Source of the DNA: Zoogloea sp.
Lineage (GTDB): Bacteria; Pseudomonadota; Gammaproteobacteria; Burkholderiales; Rhodocyclaceae
Assembly: GCF_028689785.1 (NCBI RefSeq)
Contig: NZ_JAQVCN010000052.1
Coordinates: 1 to 34,546, forward strand
Length of the DNA stretch: 34,546 bases
Direction: 5' to 3'
This document shows, piece after piece, positions 7,756 to 16,880 of the stretch. The translations under genes and the position numbers were made by a program. Below the pieces are notes generated by a model. It was not told the DNA's origin, did no database searches, and saw only the letters and a list, made by a program, of their open reading frames with translations. Each line of letters opens with the position of its first letter. Positions within the stretch are counted from its first letter, which is position 1.

Positions 7756-8652
7756 ATGTGCAATGTGTGCGGTTGTGGGGCCGGAGAAGCCCGTATTGAA
7801 GGGCTCCCGACGGGGCAGGGCGCCAGGCAGGGGCGGCCCGGCGATGCTGCCGGCGAAGTGTCGCCCCGAGGTTGGCGCGTCACCGACTCCCATGAGGCGG
7901 CTCACTATGGCCGCGGCCCGGCGGGGGCCCAGGCCCCGGGAATGAGTCAGGCGAGGATGCTCAGCATCGAGCAGCGCATCCTCGCCAGAAACGATGCCCT
8001 GGCCGACGAGAACCGACGCTGGCTCGCCGGGCGCGGCATCCTGGCCCTGAACCTGGTGTCCAGCCCCGGTGCGGGCAAGACCACGTTGCTGGTGCGCACC
8101 ATTGAAGCCCTACAGGCCCGGGTGCCCGTGAGTGTCGTCGAGGGGGATCAGCAGACCAGCTTTGACGCCGAGCGCATTCGGGCCACCGGCGCCCCGGCCC
8201 TGCAGATCAACACGGGCAAGGGCTGTCACCTGGATGCCCTGATGGTCGGTCAGGCCCTGAGCCGGCTGGCGCCACCGGTCGACAGCGTGCTGCTGATCGA
8301 GAACGTGGGCAATCTGGTGTGCCCCGCGGCCTTCGATCTGGGGGAGCGGGCCAAGGTCGTGGTGCTGTCGGTGACCGAGGGGGACGACAAACCCCTCAAG
8401 TATCCAAACATGTTTGCCGCTGCCAGCCTAATGCTGATCAACAAGACTGACCTCCTTCCCTACGTGGATTTCAACGTGGATAAAGCTATCGATTTTGCCC
8501 TGCGGGTCAATCCCGCCCTGGTCGTGATTCCGGTTTCTGCCACCACGGGTGCAGGTTTCGATGCCTGGCTCGACTGGGTGGATGTTCATCTTGATGAGGC
8601 TCGGACTGTCGTCCCGCTGAAGGCGGATCTCTACGCCGGCAAGGGGGCATGA
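7756..8652 (+). CDS. hypB: Hydrogenase nickel incorporation GTPase HypB
   Basis: GTPase that loads nickel into the hydrogenase large-subunit precursor. The 298 residues begin MCNVCGCG, a version of the N-terminal high-affinity CxxCGC nickel site. The His-rich stretch found in many HypB proteins is nearly absent here: residues 9-65 are Gly/Ala/Pro-rich with only three His. That implies nickel delivery rather than storage. The G domain has the P-loop [11 protein letters not shown] (about 102-112), the GD switch motif [14 protein letters not shown], the metal-binding CHLDA and the later ENVGNLVCP cysteine, and the guanine-specificity motif INKTDLL. The stop TGA overlaps an out-of-frame ATG; the hypF start is 4 bases beyond, so translation is probably coupled. 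Confidence 0.97.
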   Translation: MCNVCGCGAGEARIEGLPTGQGARQGRPGDAAGEVSPRGWRVTDSHEAAHYGRGPAGAQAPGMSQARMLSIEQRILARNDALADENRRWLAGRGILALNLVSSPGAGKTTLLVRTIEALQARVPVSVVEGDQQTSFDAERIRATGAPALQINTGKGCHLDALMVGQALSRLAPPVDSVLLIENVGNLVCPAAFDLGERAKVVVLSVTEGDDKPLKYPNMFAAASLMLINKTDLLPYVDFNVDKAIDFALRVNPALVVIPVSATTGAGFDAWLDWVDVHLDEARTVVPLKADLYAGKGA

Positions 8653-8656
8653 GCGC

Positions 8657-11035
8657 ATGCTGATGTTCGTCGATCCAAGCCGTGTTGCCCGCCGTCTGCG
8701 TGTCCGGGGTGTCGTGCAGGGTGTGGGCTTCCGGCCGTTCGTGTATCGCTTTGCCACTACCCTCGGTCTGGTGGGCTGGGTGCGCAATGACGGGGGGGGC
8801 GTGGAGATCGAGATTCAGGGCAGTGAGCCCCTGCTTGATGCCTTCACCCAGTGCCTGGTCACTGAGGCACCCCCCTTGGCCCGAGTCGATTCGATCGAGC
8901 CGGAGGTCATTCCTCCAGATCTGTCCCGCAAGGCATTCCTGATCCTGCCCAGCGTCGAAGGGGCTGTGGCCACGGCCATCGGCCCCGACGTGGCGGTGTG
9001 CCCGTCGTGCCTGAGGGAGTTGTTCGATCCGGATGATCGGCGCTGGCGCTATCCCTTCATCAACTGCACCCACTGCGGTCCGCGCTACACCATCACCCGC
9101 TCGCTGCCCTACGACCGTGCCCGCACCAGCATGGCCGGTTTTCAGCAATGCCCCGGCTGCGAGGCTGAGTACCATCACCCGGGGGATCGGCGCTTTCACG
9201 CCGAGCCCAATGCCTGCCCGGCCTGCGGGCCGCAGTTGAGTCTGTTTGAGCCCCACGGTGTGCGGGCTCTGGCGCGTGATCCGGTGGCCGAAACCGTACG
9301 TCGGCTGAAGCTCGGCGAGATCGTGGCGATCAAGGGCCTGGGAGGGTTTCACCTGGCCTGCGACGCATCGCAGGCAGAGAGCGTGGCCCGCCTGCGCGCG
9401 CGCAAGCTGCGCCCCCACAAGCCCTTGGCCCTGATGTGCGCAAACGTGCCGAGCGCGGCGCAGTGGGCGCGGGTCTCCGCCGCCGAGGCGGCAAGCCTCG
9501 AAAGCCCAGAGCGGCCGATCGTCCTCCTCGACAAGCAGCCATCCTTTGATGAGGCGCTGCCCGGCGTGGCTCCTGGGCTCGACGAGCTTGGTCTGATGTT
9601 GCCCTATACACCGCTTCACTACCTGCTCTTCCACGAGGCTGCTGGCCGCCCTGCCGGTACGGCCTGGCTGGACGAAGTTCAGCCCCTGGTGCTCGTGATG
9701 ACCAGTGCGAACCCCCACGGCGAGCCCTTGGTGCAGGGCAACGAGGAGGCCTTCGAGCGCCTGGGCGAGATTGCCGATGTGTTGCTCATGCACGACCGGG
9801 ATATCGTGGTGCGCTGTGATGACTCGGTACTGCGCCTGCGGCCTGACCTCCCAGCCGGAGGGCGGGAGGAGGCGGACGGGGGCGTTCAGTTCCAGCGCCG
9901 GGCGCGGGGCTTCACGCCCCTCTCCTTGCCTCTGCCCGATGACGGGCCGGCCGTGCTGGCCTTCGGTGCCCATTTCAAGGCCACCCTGTGCCTGACCCGT
10001 GGGCGGGAGGCCTTCCTGTCCCAGCATATCGGTGGGCTCGATAATCCCGCCGCCTGCAAAGCCCTTGATGAGGCTGCCGAACATCTCCAGACCATCCTCT
10101 CCATGCGTCCGGCAGCGCTGGCCCATGATGCTCACCCGGACTATTACTCTACCCGTGCCGCCCTTGCCCTGGCGGATCGGCTGGGGATTCCGGCCATTCC
10201 GGTTCAGCACCACCATGCACATATCGCCGCCGTGTGTGCCGAGCATGGGCTCGACGAACCCGTCCTTGGCCTGGCCGCCGATGGCGTCGGGCTTGGCACC
10301 GACGGCATGCCCTGGGGAGGCGAGCTGCTGTACGTGGAGGGAGCCGCGTTTCGGCGCCTGGGGCACCTGAGCCCTTTGCCTTTGCCCGGCGGCGACCGGG
10401 CTGCTCGCGAGCCCTGGCGCATGGCTTGCGGGGTGCTCCACGTGCTGGGCCGTGGCGACGAAGCCATCACCCGGTTCGCCGCTCGGCCGAATGTGGAGCA
10501 GGTGCTCGGGATGCTGTTGCGGGGTACCCGCTGCCCGCCCACCACCAGCCTCGGGCGCTGGTTCGACGCCGCCGCCGGCCTGCTGGGGGTGTGTGAAGAC
10601 ATGACCTACGAGGGGCAGGCAGGGATGCTGCTGGAGGCCTTGGCCTGCCGCTTCGGCACCAGCCTGCCTCTACCGGGTGGCTATCACATCGACACAGGGG
10701 CCGAGCCCGGCCTGTCCGTGCTCAATCTCTACCCCCTGCTCATGCAACTCGCGGACGAGAACGATGCCGCGCGGGGGGCCGCCCATTTCCACGCCACCCT
10801 GACTGAGGCGCTGACCCAATGGGTAAGTGATGCGGCACGCACCACCGGTATCCGCAGTGTGGTGCTGGCGGGGGGCTGCATGCACAACCGCCTGCTGTCG
10901 GCGGGGCTGCGTCATCGTCTGCAGGCGCGGGGGCTGGCTGTCTTTGAGGCCCAGCATGTCCCGCCCGGCGACGGCGGCCTCGCCTTGGGGCAGGCCTGGG
11001 TGGCGCGGGCCAGCCTGCGCCAGGGTGTGATCTGA
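8657..11035 (+). CDS. hypF: Carbamoyltransferase HypF
   Basis: Activates carbamoyl phosphate to carbamoyl-adenylate and passes the carbamoyl group to the C-terminal Cys of HypE; this becomes the cyanide ligand of the active-site iron. The 792 residues are full length. Domain order is typical: acylphosphatase-like (about 1-95, VVQGVGFRPFVYR), two Cys-rich zinc fingers (about 113-190, with CPSC, CTHCGP, CPGC and CPACGP), a YrdC-like domain (about 200-390, IVAIKGLGGFHLACDA and RKLRPHKPLALM), and a Kae1-like domain with the metal motif HHHAH near residue 518 and VVLAGGCMHNRLL near the end. The ATG at 8657 or 8663 could be the start. It sits 4 bases after hypB and 18 bases before hypC. Confidence 0.97.
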   Translation: MLMFVDPSRVARRLRVRGVVQGVGFRPFVYRFATTLGLVGWVRNDGGGVEIEIQGSEPLLDAFTQCLVTEAPPLARVDSIEPEVIPPDLSRKAFLILPSVEGAVATAIGPDVAVCPSCLRELFDPDDRRWRYPFINCTHCGPRYTITRSLPYDRARTSMAGFQQCPGCEAEYHHPGDRRFHAEPNACPACGPQLSLFEPHGVRALARDPVAETVRRLKLGEIVAIKGLGGFHLACDASQAESVARLRARKLRPHKPLALMCANVPSAAQWARVSAAEAASLESPERPIVLLDKQPSFDEALPGVAPGLDELGLMLPYTPLHYLLFHEAAGRPAGTAWLDEVQPLVLVMTSANPHGEPLVQGNEEAFERLGEIADVLLMHDRDIVVRCDDSVLRLRPDLPAGGREEADGGVQFQRRARGFTPLSLPLPDDGPAVLAFGAHFKATLCLTRGREAFLSQHIGGLDNPAACKALDEAAEHLQTILSMRPAALAHDAHPDYYSTRAALALADRLGIPAIPVQHHHAHIAAVCAEHGLDEPVLGLAADGVGLGTDGMPWGGELLYVEGAAFRRLGHLSPLPLPGGDRAAREPWRMACGVLHVLGRGDEAITRFAARPNVEQVLGMLLRGTRCPPTTSLGRWFDAAAGLLGVCEDMTYEGQAGMLLEALACRFGTSLPLPGGYHIDTGAEPGLSVLNLYPLLMQLADENDAARGAAHFHATLTEALTQWVSDAARTTGIRSVVLAGGCMHNRLLSAGLRHRLQARGLAVFEAQHVPPGDGGLALGQAWVARASLRQGVI

Positions 11036-11053
11036 ACCGCGGATCTGGAAGCC

Positions 11054-11296
11054 ATGTGCCTCGCCATTCCCGCCCGAGTGGTCGAACTTCTGCCCGACGG
11101 CCAGGCAAGGGTGGATCTGGGCGGTGTGCGCAAGACGGTTTCCCTCGCGCTTGTGGACGCGGTGTGTTGTGGCGATTACGTGATCGTGCATGTGGGCTTT
11201 GCCCTGGCAAGGCTCGATCCTGAGGAGGCGGCCTGGACCCTGGCGCTGATGCGTGAGGTGGGCGTTACCAGCGACGGGGAGTACGGCCCACCGTGA
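11054..11296 (+). CDS. hypC: Hydrogenase maturation chaperone HypC
   Basis: Small chaperone that binds HypD and the hydrogenase large-subunit precursor and helps carry the Fe(CN)2CO unit. At 80 residues it is of family length. It starts MCLAIPARV; Cys2 is the essential residue that contacts iron. The second conserved region DYVIVHVGFAL with its His is present at about 44-54. The stop overlaps the hypD GTG by four bases (GTGA), a translational coupling arrangement that fits the HypC-HypD complex. HybG and HupF are paralogues with the same fold; the position beside hypD favours HypC. Confidence 0.97.
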   Translation: MCLAIPARVVELLPDGQARVDLGGVRKTVSLALVDAVCCGDYVIVHVGFALARLDPEEAAWTLALMREVGVTSDGEYGPP

Positions 11297-12432
11297 AGTA
11301 TGTGGATGAGTTCCGCGACGGTACGCTGGCCGGGCGGCTGGGGGCGGCCATCGCCCGTGAGCTGCCGCCCGGCCGGCGCTATGCCTTCATGGAGTTCTGC
11401 GGCGGCCACACCCACACCATTTCGCGCTACGGATTAGCCGATCTGTTGCCGGCCGGCGTCCGTATGGTGCATGGCCCCGGTTGTCCGGTGTGCGTGCTGC
11501 CCATCGGTCGTATTGATCAGGCCATCAGCCTGGCCCTGGATCACGGGGCAACGGTGTGCACCTACGCCGACACCCTGCGTGTGCCGGCCTCGGGCGGGCG
11601 CTCCATGCTGCGGGCCCGGGCTGAGGGGGGCGACATCCGGATGGTGTATTCCGCTACCGATGCGCTGGCCCTGGCCTGCCGGGAGCCGGCCCGCCAGGTG
11701 GTGTTCTTTGCGATCGGTTTTGAGACGACCACGCCACCTACTGCCGTGGTGATTCGCGAGGCAGCCCGCCTGGGGCTGAAGAACTTCAGCGTGCTGTGCT
11801 GTCATGTGCTGACACCGGCGGCGATCAGCGCGATTCTGGCCTCACCCCCGGCGGGCGCGTTGGAGGCTGTGCCGCTGGATGGCTTTGTTGGCCCGGCTCA
11901 TGTCAGTACCGTCATCGGCAGCCGTCCCTACACCGGCTTCGCCGCGGCCTTCCACAAGCCGGTGGTGATCGCCGGCTTCGAGCCCCTGGACGTGATGCAG
12001 GCCATCCTCATGCTGGTGCGTCAGGTTAATGAGGGGCGCGCCGAGGTGGAGAACCAGTTCACCCGCGCCGTCACCGAAAGCGGCAATCTTAAGGCCCAGG
12101 CACTGGTGGCCGAGGTGCTGGCGGTGCGGGAGTCCTTTGAATGGCGGGGCCTGGGGGGGCTGCCGGCATCCGCCCTCCGGCTCGCCGATGCGTACGCCGG
12201 GCTGGATGCGGAGCAGCGTTTCGGCTTGCACTATCAGGTAGTGCCGGACCACCCGGCCTGCGAATGCGCGGCTATCCTGCGTGGCCTCCGGACGCCCCGT
12301 GAGTGCCGGTTGTTCGGTACCGCCTGCACGCCGGAAAATCCGATGGGCTCGTGCATGGTGTCGTCTGAAGGGGCGTGTGCCGCACACTACACCTACGGGC
12401 GCTTCCGCCATTGTCCGATTGTTGCTGAGTGA
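11293..12432 (+). CDS. hypD: Hydrogenase iron-cofactor assembly protein HypD
   Basis: Scaffold on which the Fe(CN)2CO group is built, together with HypC and with HypE as cyanide donor. The 379 residues start at a GTG that overlaps the hypC stop. Conserved blocks are visible in order: MEFCGGHTHTISRYG (about 35-49), MVHGPGCPVCVLP (about 58-70), FAIGFETTTPPTA (about 138-150) and a Cys-rich C-terminal [4Fe-4S] region with CECAAILRG, TPRECRLFGTACTPENP and GSCMVSSEGACAAHY. All known functional cysteines appear to be kept. A gap of about 160 bases without a gene follows before the FIST chemoreceptor. Confidence 0.97.
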   Translation: MKYVDEFRDGTLAGRLGAAIARELPPGRRYAFMEFCGGHTHTISRYGLADLLPAGVRMVHGPGCPVCVLPIGRIDQAISLALDHGATVCTYADTLRVPASGGRSMLRARAEGGDIRMVYSATDALALACREPARQVVFFAIGFETTTPPTAVVIREAARLGLKNFSVLCCHVLTPAAISAILASPPAGALEAVPLDGFVGPAHVSTVIGSRPYTGFAAAFHKPVVIAGFEPLDVMQAILMLVRQVNEGRAEVENQFTRAVTESGNLKAQALVAEVLAVRESFEWRGLGGLPASALRLADAYAGLDAEQRFGLHYQVVPDHPACECAAILRGLRTPRECRLFGTACTPENPMGSCMVSSEGACAAHYTYGRFRHCPIVAE

Positions 12433-12592
12433 TGGAGCGTTTTATCCAAGTCTTTGTGTCAAAAGAGGGCAATGCTGTGCGGGTGGCGGTCTTGCGGGTG
12501 TGAGGGAAATCCCGCAGAAAGGGTCAACCTCTGCTTCTTGCTGCCGATAAGCGCCCATGGGCCCGCTTCGAGGCCCGCAAGGAGACAACGGA

Positions 12593-14623
12593 GTGAAGCT
12601 TTTCAGAAGCCTGCGCGGTGCCCCTTCGCCGGGCGTCGCAGTTCTGCAGTGCCGGGCGTCCGAAGTGGCGGCAACCCTCGCCGCCACCTCCCTCTCGCCC
12701 ACCTTCATCAGTGGTTACGTGTCGCCCCATGTGGACATCGACCCGATTGCCCGTGACGTGACGGCCCGCTTTCCGGGGGTGCCGGTCATGCTTTGCTCCA
12801 CGGCTGGCGAGCTGTGCGGCGATAACGAGAGCCTTTACTGCCGCACTGGCGGCAGCTGGGATCGGGTGGTGATCCAGTGCTTCGATGCAAGCCTGGTCGC
12901 CCGTGCCCAGGTCATCGCGGTGCCCTTGGGTAGCGAGGATCTGCGTTGCCAGCAGAGCGAGCTTCCGGTGAAGGAGCGGGTCGCCCGGATTGCCCGCAGC
13001 ATCCAGGCCGCCCGGGCGGACATCGATATTGATTACCGTGACACGCTGGCTTATGTGCTCTTCGATGGCCTGTCTGCCTCCGAGTCCTTCTTTATGGAAG
13101 CTCTCTATGATTCGGGACGTTTCCCCTGCCTGTTCGTAGGCGGGTCGGCTGGTGGCAAGTTCGATTTCAAAAACACCTGGATTCATGACGGCAGCCGTCG
13201 CCTCGAGAACCATGCCCTCATCGCCTTTCTGAAGATGCCCAAGGGGGTCCGTTTCGGTGTCCTGAAAAGCCAGAACTTTGTGCCTGACGGCCCGCACTTC
13301 CCGGTCATCGGTGCATCGCTGGAGCAGCGTTACGTCAGCCAGGTGATCGATGCGGAGGGGCGCATCGTGCCGTTTGTGGAAGCCCTCTGCGCCCATTTCC
13401 GCTGTGCGCCGCAGGACCTGGAAAGCAAGCTGGCCGACTATTCGTTTGCGATCCAGGTGGGCAAGGAGATTTTCGTCCGCTCGGTGGTCAACGTCGATCT
13501 GTCGGCAGGGCGGGTGAATTTCTACTGTGACATCTCGCCGGGCGAGGAGCTTTTGCTGGTGCGCCGCACCAGCCTGGTGCAGAGCACGGAGCAGGATTTC
13601 CGTGCCTTCATGGCAGGCAAGCCCGGAGCGCCGGTGGCTGGAATCCTCAACGATTGCATCCTGCGTCGCCTATACAACGACAAGGAATTGTCGAAGGTTG
13701 GTTCGGCGCTGCCCTGCAAACAGCTGGCGGGCTTCTCGACCTTTGGCGAGATCCTCGGCCTCAACCTCAATCAGACCCTGACAGCGGTGTTCTTCTTCCG
13801 GGTGCCGGAGGGCGCGCCCTTCCGCGACGACTACGTGGACAATTTCGTCGCTCACTATGGTGAGTTCAAGGCCTTCTTCCTGCGCCGTCAGAGCGCCAAA
13901 CTGGCCGGCCTGTCGCGGGTTATCGTCAAGCAGATCGCCGATTACCAGTCCCAGGCCTTCGACAGCCAGCTAGACCCATCCAGTTTCGACGACAACATTG
14001 CCCTGGTGGTGCATGGCCTGAACAGCTTGGGTCAGACCCTCCGGGAGTCCCACGATATCCGCGACGACACTGCCCGTCAGCTGGAGCACTGTGCCGGGGA
14101 TCTGTATGCCTCGGTGGGCAGTCTCACCGGCCACATCCAGGAGCAGGGGAGGGTGGTGCATGCGGCCAGCGATACGGTGGGTGAGCTGACCCGCCAGGCC
14201 GCCGAGGCTGCTGACAGTGCCCGCAAGCTGGCTGATGCCAGCGGGCGCATACAGGGGGTGGTGGAGGTGATTCAGCAGATCGCCGACCAGACCAACCTGC
14301 TTGCCCTCAATGCTGCCATCGAGGCCGCCCGGGCTGGCGAGGCGGGTCGCGGTTTTGCCGTGGTTGCCGACGAGGTGCGCAAACTGGCGGAGAAGTCCCG
14401 CACGAGTGCCGGCGAGATCGGTGCCGACATCTCGACCCTGGCCAACGAGATCGGGCGGGTGGCCGGGGAAATCGAGCGTCAGGCCGGGGATGTCTCCAAT
14501 CTGTCTGGCTTGTTGTCCGACATCGAGGCTTTCAGCGGCAAGACGGCGGGTACGGCCGATCACACCAAATCAGTGGCCGACACCCTCAAGAACCTCACCG
14601 GCAATCAACGGGTTCTCGCCTGA
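12593..14623 (+). CDS. Soluble FIST-domain methyl-accepting chemotaxis protein inside the hyp cluster
   Basis: A 676-residue receptor without membrane spans. The N-terminal part (about 10-215) is a FIST_N domain with [24 protein letters not shown] and [14 protein letters not shown] covers about 220-370 ([38 protein letters not shown]). A linker leads to an MCP signalling hairpin whose tip, [20 protein letters not shown] followed by [18 protein letters not shown], is at about 560-600. That tip binds CheA/CheW in known receptors. The GTG at 12593 was chosen because AAGGAG lies 8 bases upstream; an ATG 36 bases earlier has no such site. FIST domains are thought to bind small ligands, and some members such as NosP bind haem and respond to NO. 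Its place between hypD and hypE suggests a cue linked to hydrogen or anaerobic metabolism, which is inference only. Confidence 0.93.
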   Translation: MKLFRSLRGAPSPGVAVLQCRASEVAATLAATSLSPTFISGYVSPHVDIDPIARDVTARFPGVPVMLCSTAGELCGDNESLYCRTGGSWDRVVIQCFDASLVARAQVIAVPLGSEDLRCQQSELPVKERVARIARSIQAARADIDIDYRDTLAYVLFDGLSASESFFMEALYDSGRFPCLFVGGSAGGKFDFKNTWIHDGSRRLENHALIAFLKMPKGVRFGVLKSQNFVPDGPHFPVIGASLEQRYVSQVIDAEGRIVPFVEALCAHFRCAPQDLESKLADYSFAIQVGKEIFVRSVVNVDLSAGRVNFYCDISPGEELLLVRRTSLVQSTEQDFRAFMAGKPGAPVAGILNDCILRRLYNDKELSKVGSALPCKQLAGFSTFGEILGLNLNQTLTAVFFFRVPEGAPFRDDYVDNFVAHYGEFKAFFLRRQSAKLAGLSRVIVKQIADYQSQAFDSQLDPSSFDDNIALVVHGLNSLGQTLRESHDIRDDTARQLEHCAGDLYASVGSLTGHIQEQGRVVHAASDTVGELTRQAAEAADSARKLADASGRIQGVVEVIQQIADQTNLLALNAAIEAARAGEAGRGFAVVADEVRKLAEKSRTSAGEIGADISTLANEIGRVAGEIERQAGDVSNLSGLLSDIEAFSGKTAGTADHTKSVADTLKNLTGNQRVLA

Positions 14624-14764
14624 CGCGGGCGGGGCGCAGTATGCTCCGAAGGTACTGCAGGTTTGCGCCGCAGCACCTCTACCTATGAAAGAAATCCCCA
14701 CGCTTTCCGCGATGCGGCTCGCTGCTCTCCGAGGGGGAGCTTTTCATCCTGGGGCGGCCCTGCG

Positions 14765-15811
14765 ATGAAAAGGCCCTGTCTCCGCCCCCTCGACCTGCGC
14801 CACGGCAGCGTGGACCTTGCCCACGGGGGCGGTGGTCGCGCAATGGTCCAGCTCATCACCGAGCTCTTTGGCCGTGCCTTCGACAACCTCTGGCTGCGCC
14901 GGGGCGACGATGGGGCCGTGCTGCCGGCGCCTGGCCCGGGGGAGCGCCTGGTTCTGGCCACCGATGCCCACGTGGTGTCTCCGCTGTTTTTTCCGGGGGG
15001 AGATATCGGCAGCCTGTCGGTGCACGGCACGCTCAACGATCTGGCCGTGATGGGGGCCCGCCCCCTCTACCTTGCAGCGAGCTTCATCCTCGAAGAGGGC
15101 TTTCCCCTTGCCGACCTGCAGCGCATCGTCACCAGCATGGCCGCCGCTGCCCGTGGGGCCGGCGTGCCGGTGGTGACGGGGGATACCAAGGTGGTGGAGC
15201 GGGGCAAGGGCGACGGGGTCTTCATCACCACCACGGGGGTGGGAGCCCTTGCCGCGGGGCGGGATCTCTCAGGTGCGAATGCCCGTCCGGGGGATGTGGT
15301 CATCGTGTCGGGCACACTGGGAGATCACGGTATGGCGATCATGGCCCAGCGGGAGAATCTGGCCTTCGAGTCCGACATCGTTTCCGACAGTGCGGCCCTG
15401 CACGGACTGGCCGCGTGTGCCCTGGCAGCGGCGCCGGGTCTGCGGTTGTTGCGTGACCCGACCCGCGGCGGGTTGGCGGCAACCCTCAACGAGATTGCCC
15501 AGCAATCCGGTGTGGGCATGGTCCTGGATGAGGCAGCGATCCCCGTTGCGCCCCAGGTGGCGGCAGCCTGCGAGTTCCTGGGGCTGGACCCGCTCCACAT
15601 CGCCAACGAGGGCAAGCTGGTGGCGGTGTGTCCGCCCGCCGAGACCGCAGGCCTGGTGGCCGCCTTGCGCAGCCATCCGCTGGGGCTGCAGGCCGCCCGT
15701 ATCGGCGAGGTGATCGCCGATACGCATCGTTTCGTGCAGATGAAGACCGTGCTTGGAGGGCGCAGGATGGTGGACTGGCTGGCTGGCGAGCAGCTCCCGC
15801 GGATCTGCTGA
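14765..15811 (+). CDS. hypE: Hydrogenase maturation protein HypE
   Basis: Dehydrates the thiocarboxamide on its own C-terminal Cys to thiocyanate with ATP and donates the cyanide to HypC-HypD. The 348 residues carry the AIRS/PurM-like ATP-binding fold: HGGGGRAMVQLI at the N-terminus, GDTKVVERGKGDG (about 139-151), RDPTRGGLAATLNEIA and IANEGKLVAVCPP. The protein ends LPRIC, the conserved tail with the reactive cysteine. The ATG at 14765 is the likely start because the family begins close to the LRHGSVDLAHGG motif; an in-frame ATG 102 bases upstream would add an unrelated tail. The ribosome site is weak. It closes the hyp cluster after the FIST-MCP gene with a gap of 141 bases. Confidence 0.96.
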   Translation: MKRPCLRPLDLRHGSVDLAHGGGGRAMVQLITELFGRAFDNLWLRRGDDGAVLPAPGPGERLVLATDAHVVSPLFFPGGDIGSLSVHGTLNDLAVMGARPLYLAASFILEEGFPLADLQRIVTSMAAAARGAGVPVVTGDTKVVERGKGDGVFITTTGVGALAAGRDLSGANARPGDVVIVSGTLGDHGMAIMAQRENLAFESDIVSDSAALHGLAACALAAAPGLRLLRDPTRGGLAATLNEIAQQSGVGMVLDEAAIPVAPQVAAACEFLGLDPLHIANEGKLVAVCPPAETAGLVAALRSHPLGLQAARIGEVIADTHRFVQMKTVLGGRRMVDWLAGEQLPRIC

Positions 15812-15842
15812 TCTCCTGACTTCGTTTGGTGGCCGGTAGCGT

Positions 15843-16679
15843 TTACTGCCGCCCGCCGAAGCGGTTTTCCTGGCCCCGTCCGCCCTCACCGCCATGGCCC
15901 CGATTGTTGTCCCGCGGGTTGTTCATCTCCGTCGGGGGGCGGAAGCGCGAGTTGGGCTCACCCTGCGGGCGGGGGGCCTCCATGCGTGGCATCTCCTGTC
16001 GCGGGGCATTCTGCTGGCCCCAGCCCCCCGGGTTCGGCTGGGGGGCGGCCCGGGGGGATGAGATGGGGGGCGGTGGCTCCTGCCGGGGAGCGCGCTCCCG
16101 CTCCTGACGGGGCGGTGCATTGCGGTAGTCGTCCCGGGGGCCGTCGCGACGCCTGTCGTCCTGCCAGCGATGTTCGCGTTCGTGGTCCCGGCCCGGATTC
16201 CAGCCAGGACGCCAGCCCGGAGGCGGCCCGGGATGGGGCTCCATGCGGTGTGGCGGGGCGCGGTATAGGGCCGGCGGCGGCGCGGGGCGCCAGTGGTGCC
16301 GGTCGCCATACCAGGGGCGATCCCGGTAATGATGGCCCCAGTAATCGCCGATGATGAAGCTGATCAAGGGAATCCCGAGGGAGGGTCCGTACTGGATGAT
16401 CGGCAGGGGTTCGCCGGCCCAGGAGAAGCTGAGCGCGCCACTCCAAGCCCAGCCCCGAAAGCCGTCCCGGGTGACCAGGTCGCACCACTGGTAGCCCTGT
16501 AGGCAGCCCACTACGTCGATCTCCATGCCTGGAGGGAGTAACGCGATTTGGGGGTAGTCCGGCCCCGGTCCGGCATACAGGCGAATGGGCTCGGTGATGT
16601 AGGCCGGGCGAGCGTCGTCCACTGCGGGCAGCAGGGCCGCGGCAATGGCCAGGGTGCGGAGCAGGGTGGGGAAGGGCAA
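15843..16679 (-). CDS. Secreted SH3-domain protein with a long Pro/Arg-rich disordered tail
   Basis: About 278 residues if translation starts at the TTG at 16679, which gives a plausible signal peptide (LPFPTLLRTLAIAAALLPAV) before DARPAY. No ATG in this frame lies close; the frame is open further upstream but would overlap the divergent gene's start. A bacterial SH3 domain occupies about 25-85, with IRLYAGPGPDYPQI, LPPGMEIDVVGCL and DGFRGWAWSGAL, the pattern of wall- or periplasm-binding SH3_3 domains. A conserved Tyr/Trp-rich segment (SFIIGDYWGHHYRDRPWYGD) follows. The last 150 residues are low-complexity Pro, Arg, Gly, Gln and His. It is convergent with hypE, whose stop is 31 bases away. 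Role unknown; envelope location is inferred. Confidence 0.8.
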   Translation of the reverse strand: MPFPTLLRTLAIAAALLPAVDDARPAYITEPIRLYAGPGPDYPQIALLPPGMEIDVVGCLQGYQWCDLVTRDGFRGWAWSGALSFSWAGEPLPIIQYGPSLGIPLISFIIGDYWGHHYRDRPWYGDRHHWRPAPPPALYRAPPHRMEPHPGPPPGWRPGWNPGRDHEREHRWQDDRRRDGPRDDYRNAPPRQERERAPRQEPPPPISSPRAAPQPNPGGWGQQNAPRQEMPRMEAPRPQGEPNSRFRPPTEMNNPRDNNRGHGGEGGRGQENRFGGRQ

Positions 16680-16880
16680 GTGTTTGTCCGAGAGGGACGT
16701 GCTCCTGACAAGGGGGGCGATATGGGGGATCAACGCACCGGGCAGGGGGCGGGACCGACATGGGACTGTAAGCGCAGATTTCGCCCCGCGGGCAAGCCTG
16801 TCAGCGCCCCCTGTGCCGGTCAAGTTGCTTCTCTGTCCGCCGTTGAAGGGGGCAAGTCCCTGATCTGTTAGGAGTCCGCC

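Noticed and set aside
8507-10441. A 644-codon open frame antisense to hypF
   Set aside because: No recognisable motif; HypF has all its domains on the plus strand.
7402-15811. Hydrogenase structural genes within the hyp cluster
   Set aside because: No large-subunit (RxCGxC, DPCxxC) or small-subunit motif was seen in any gene of the window.
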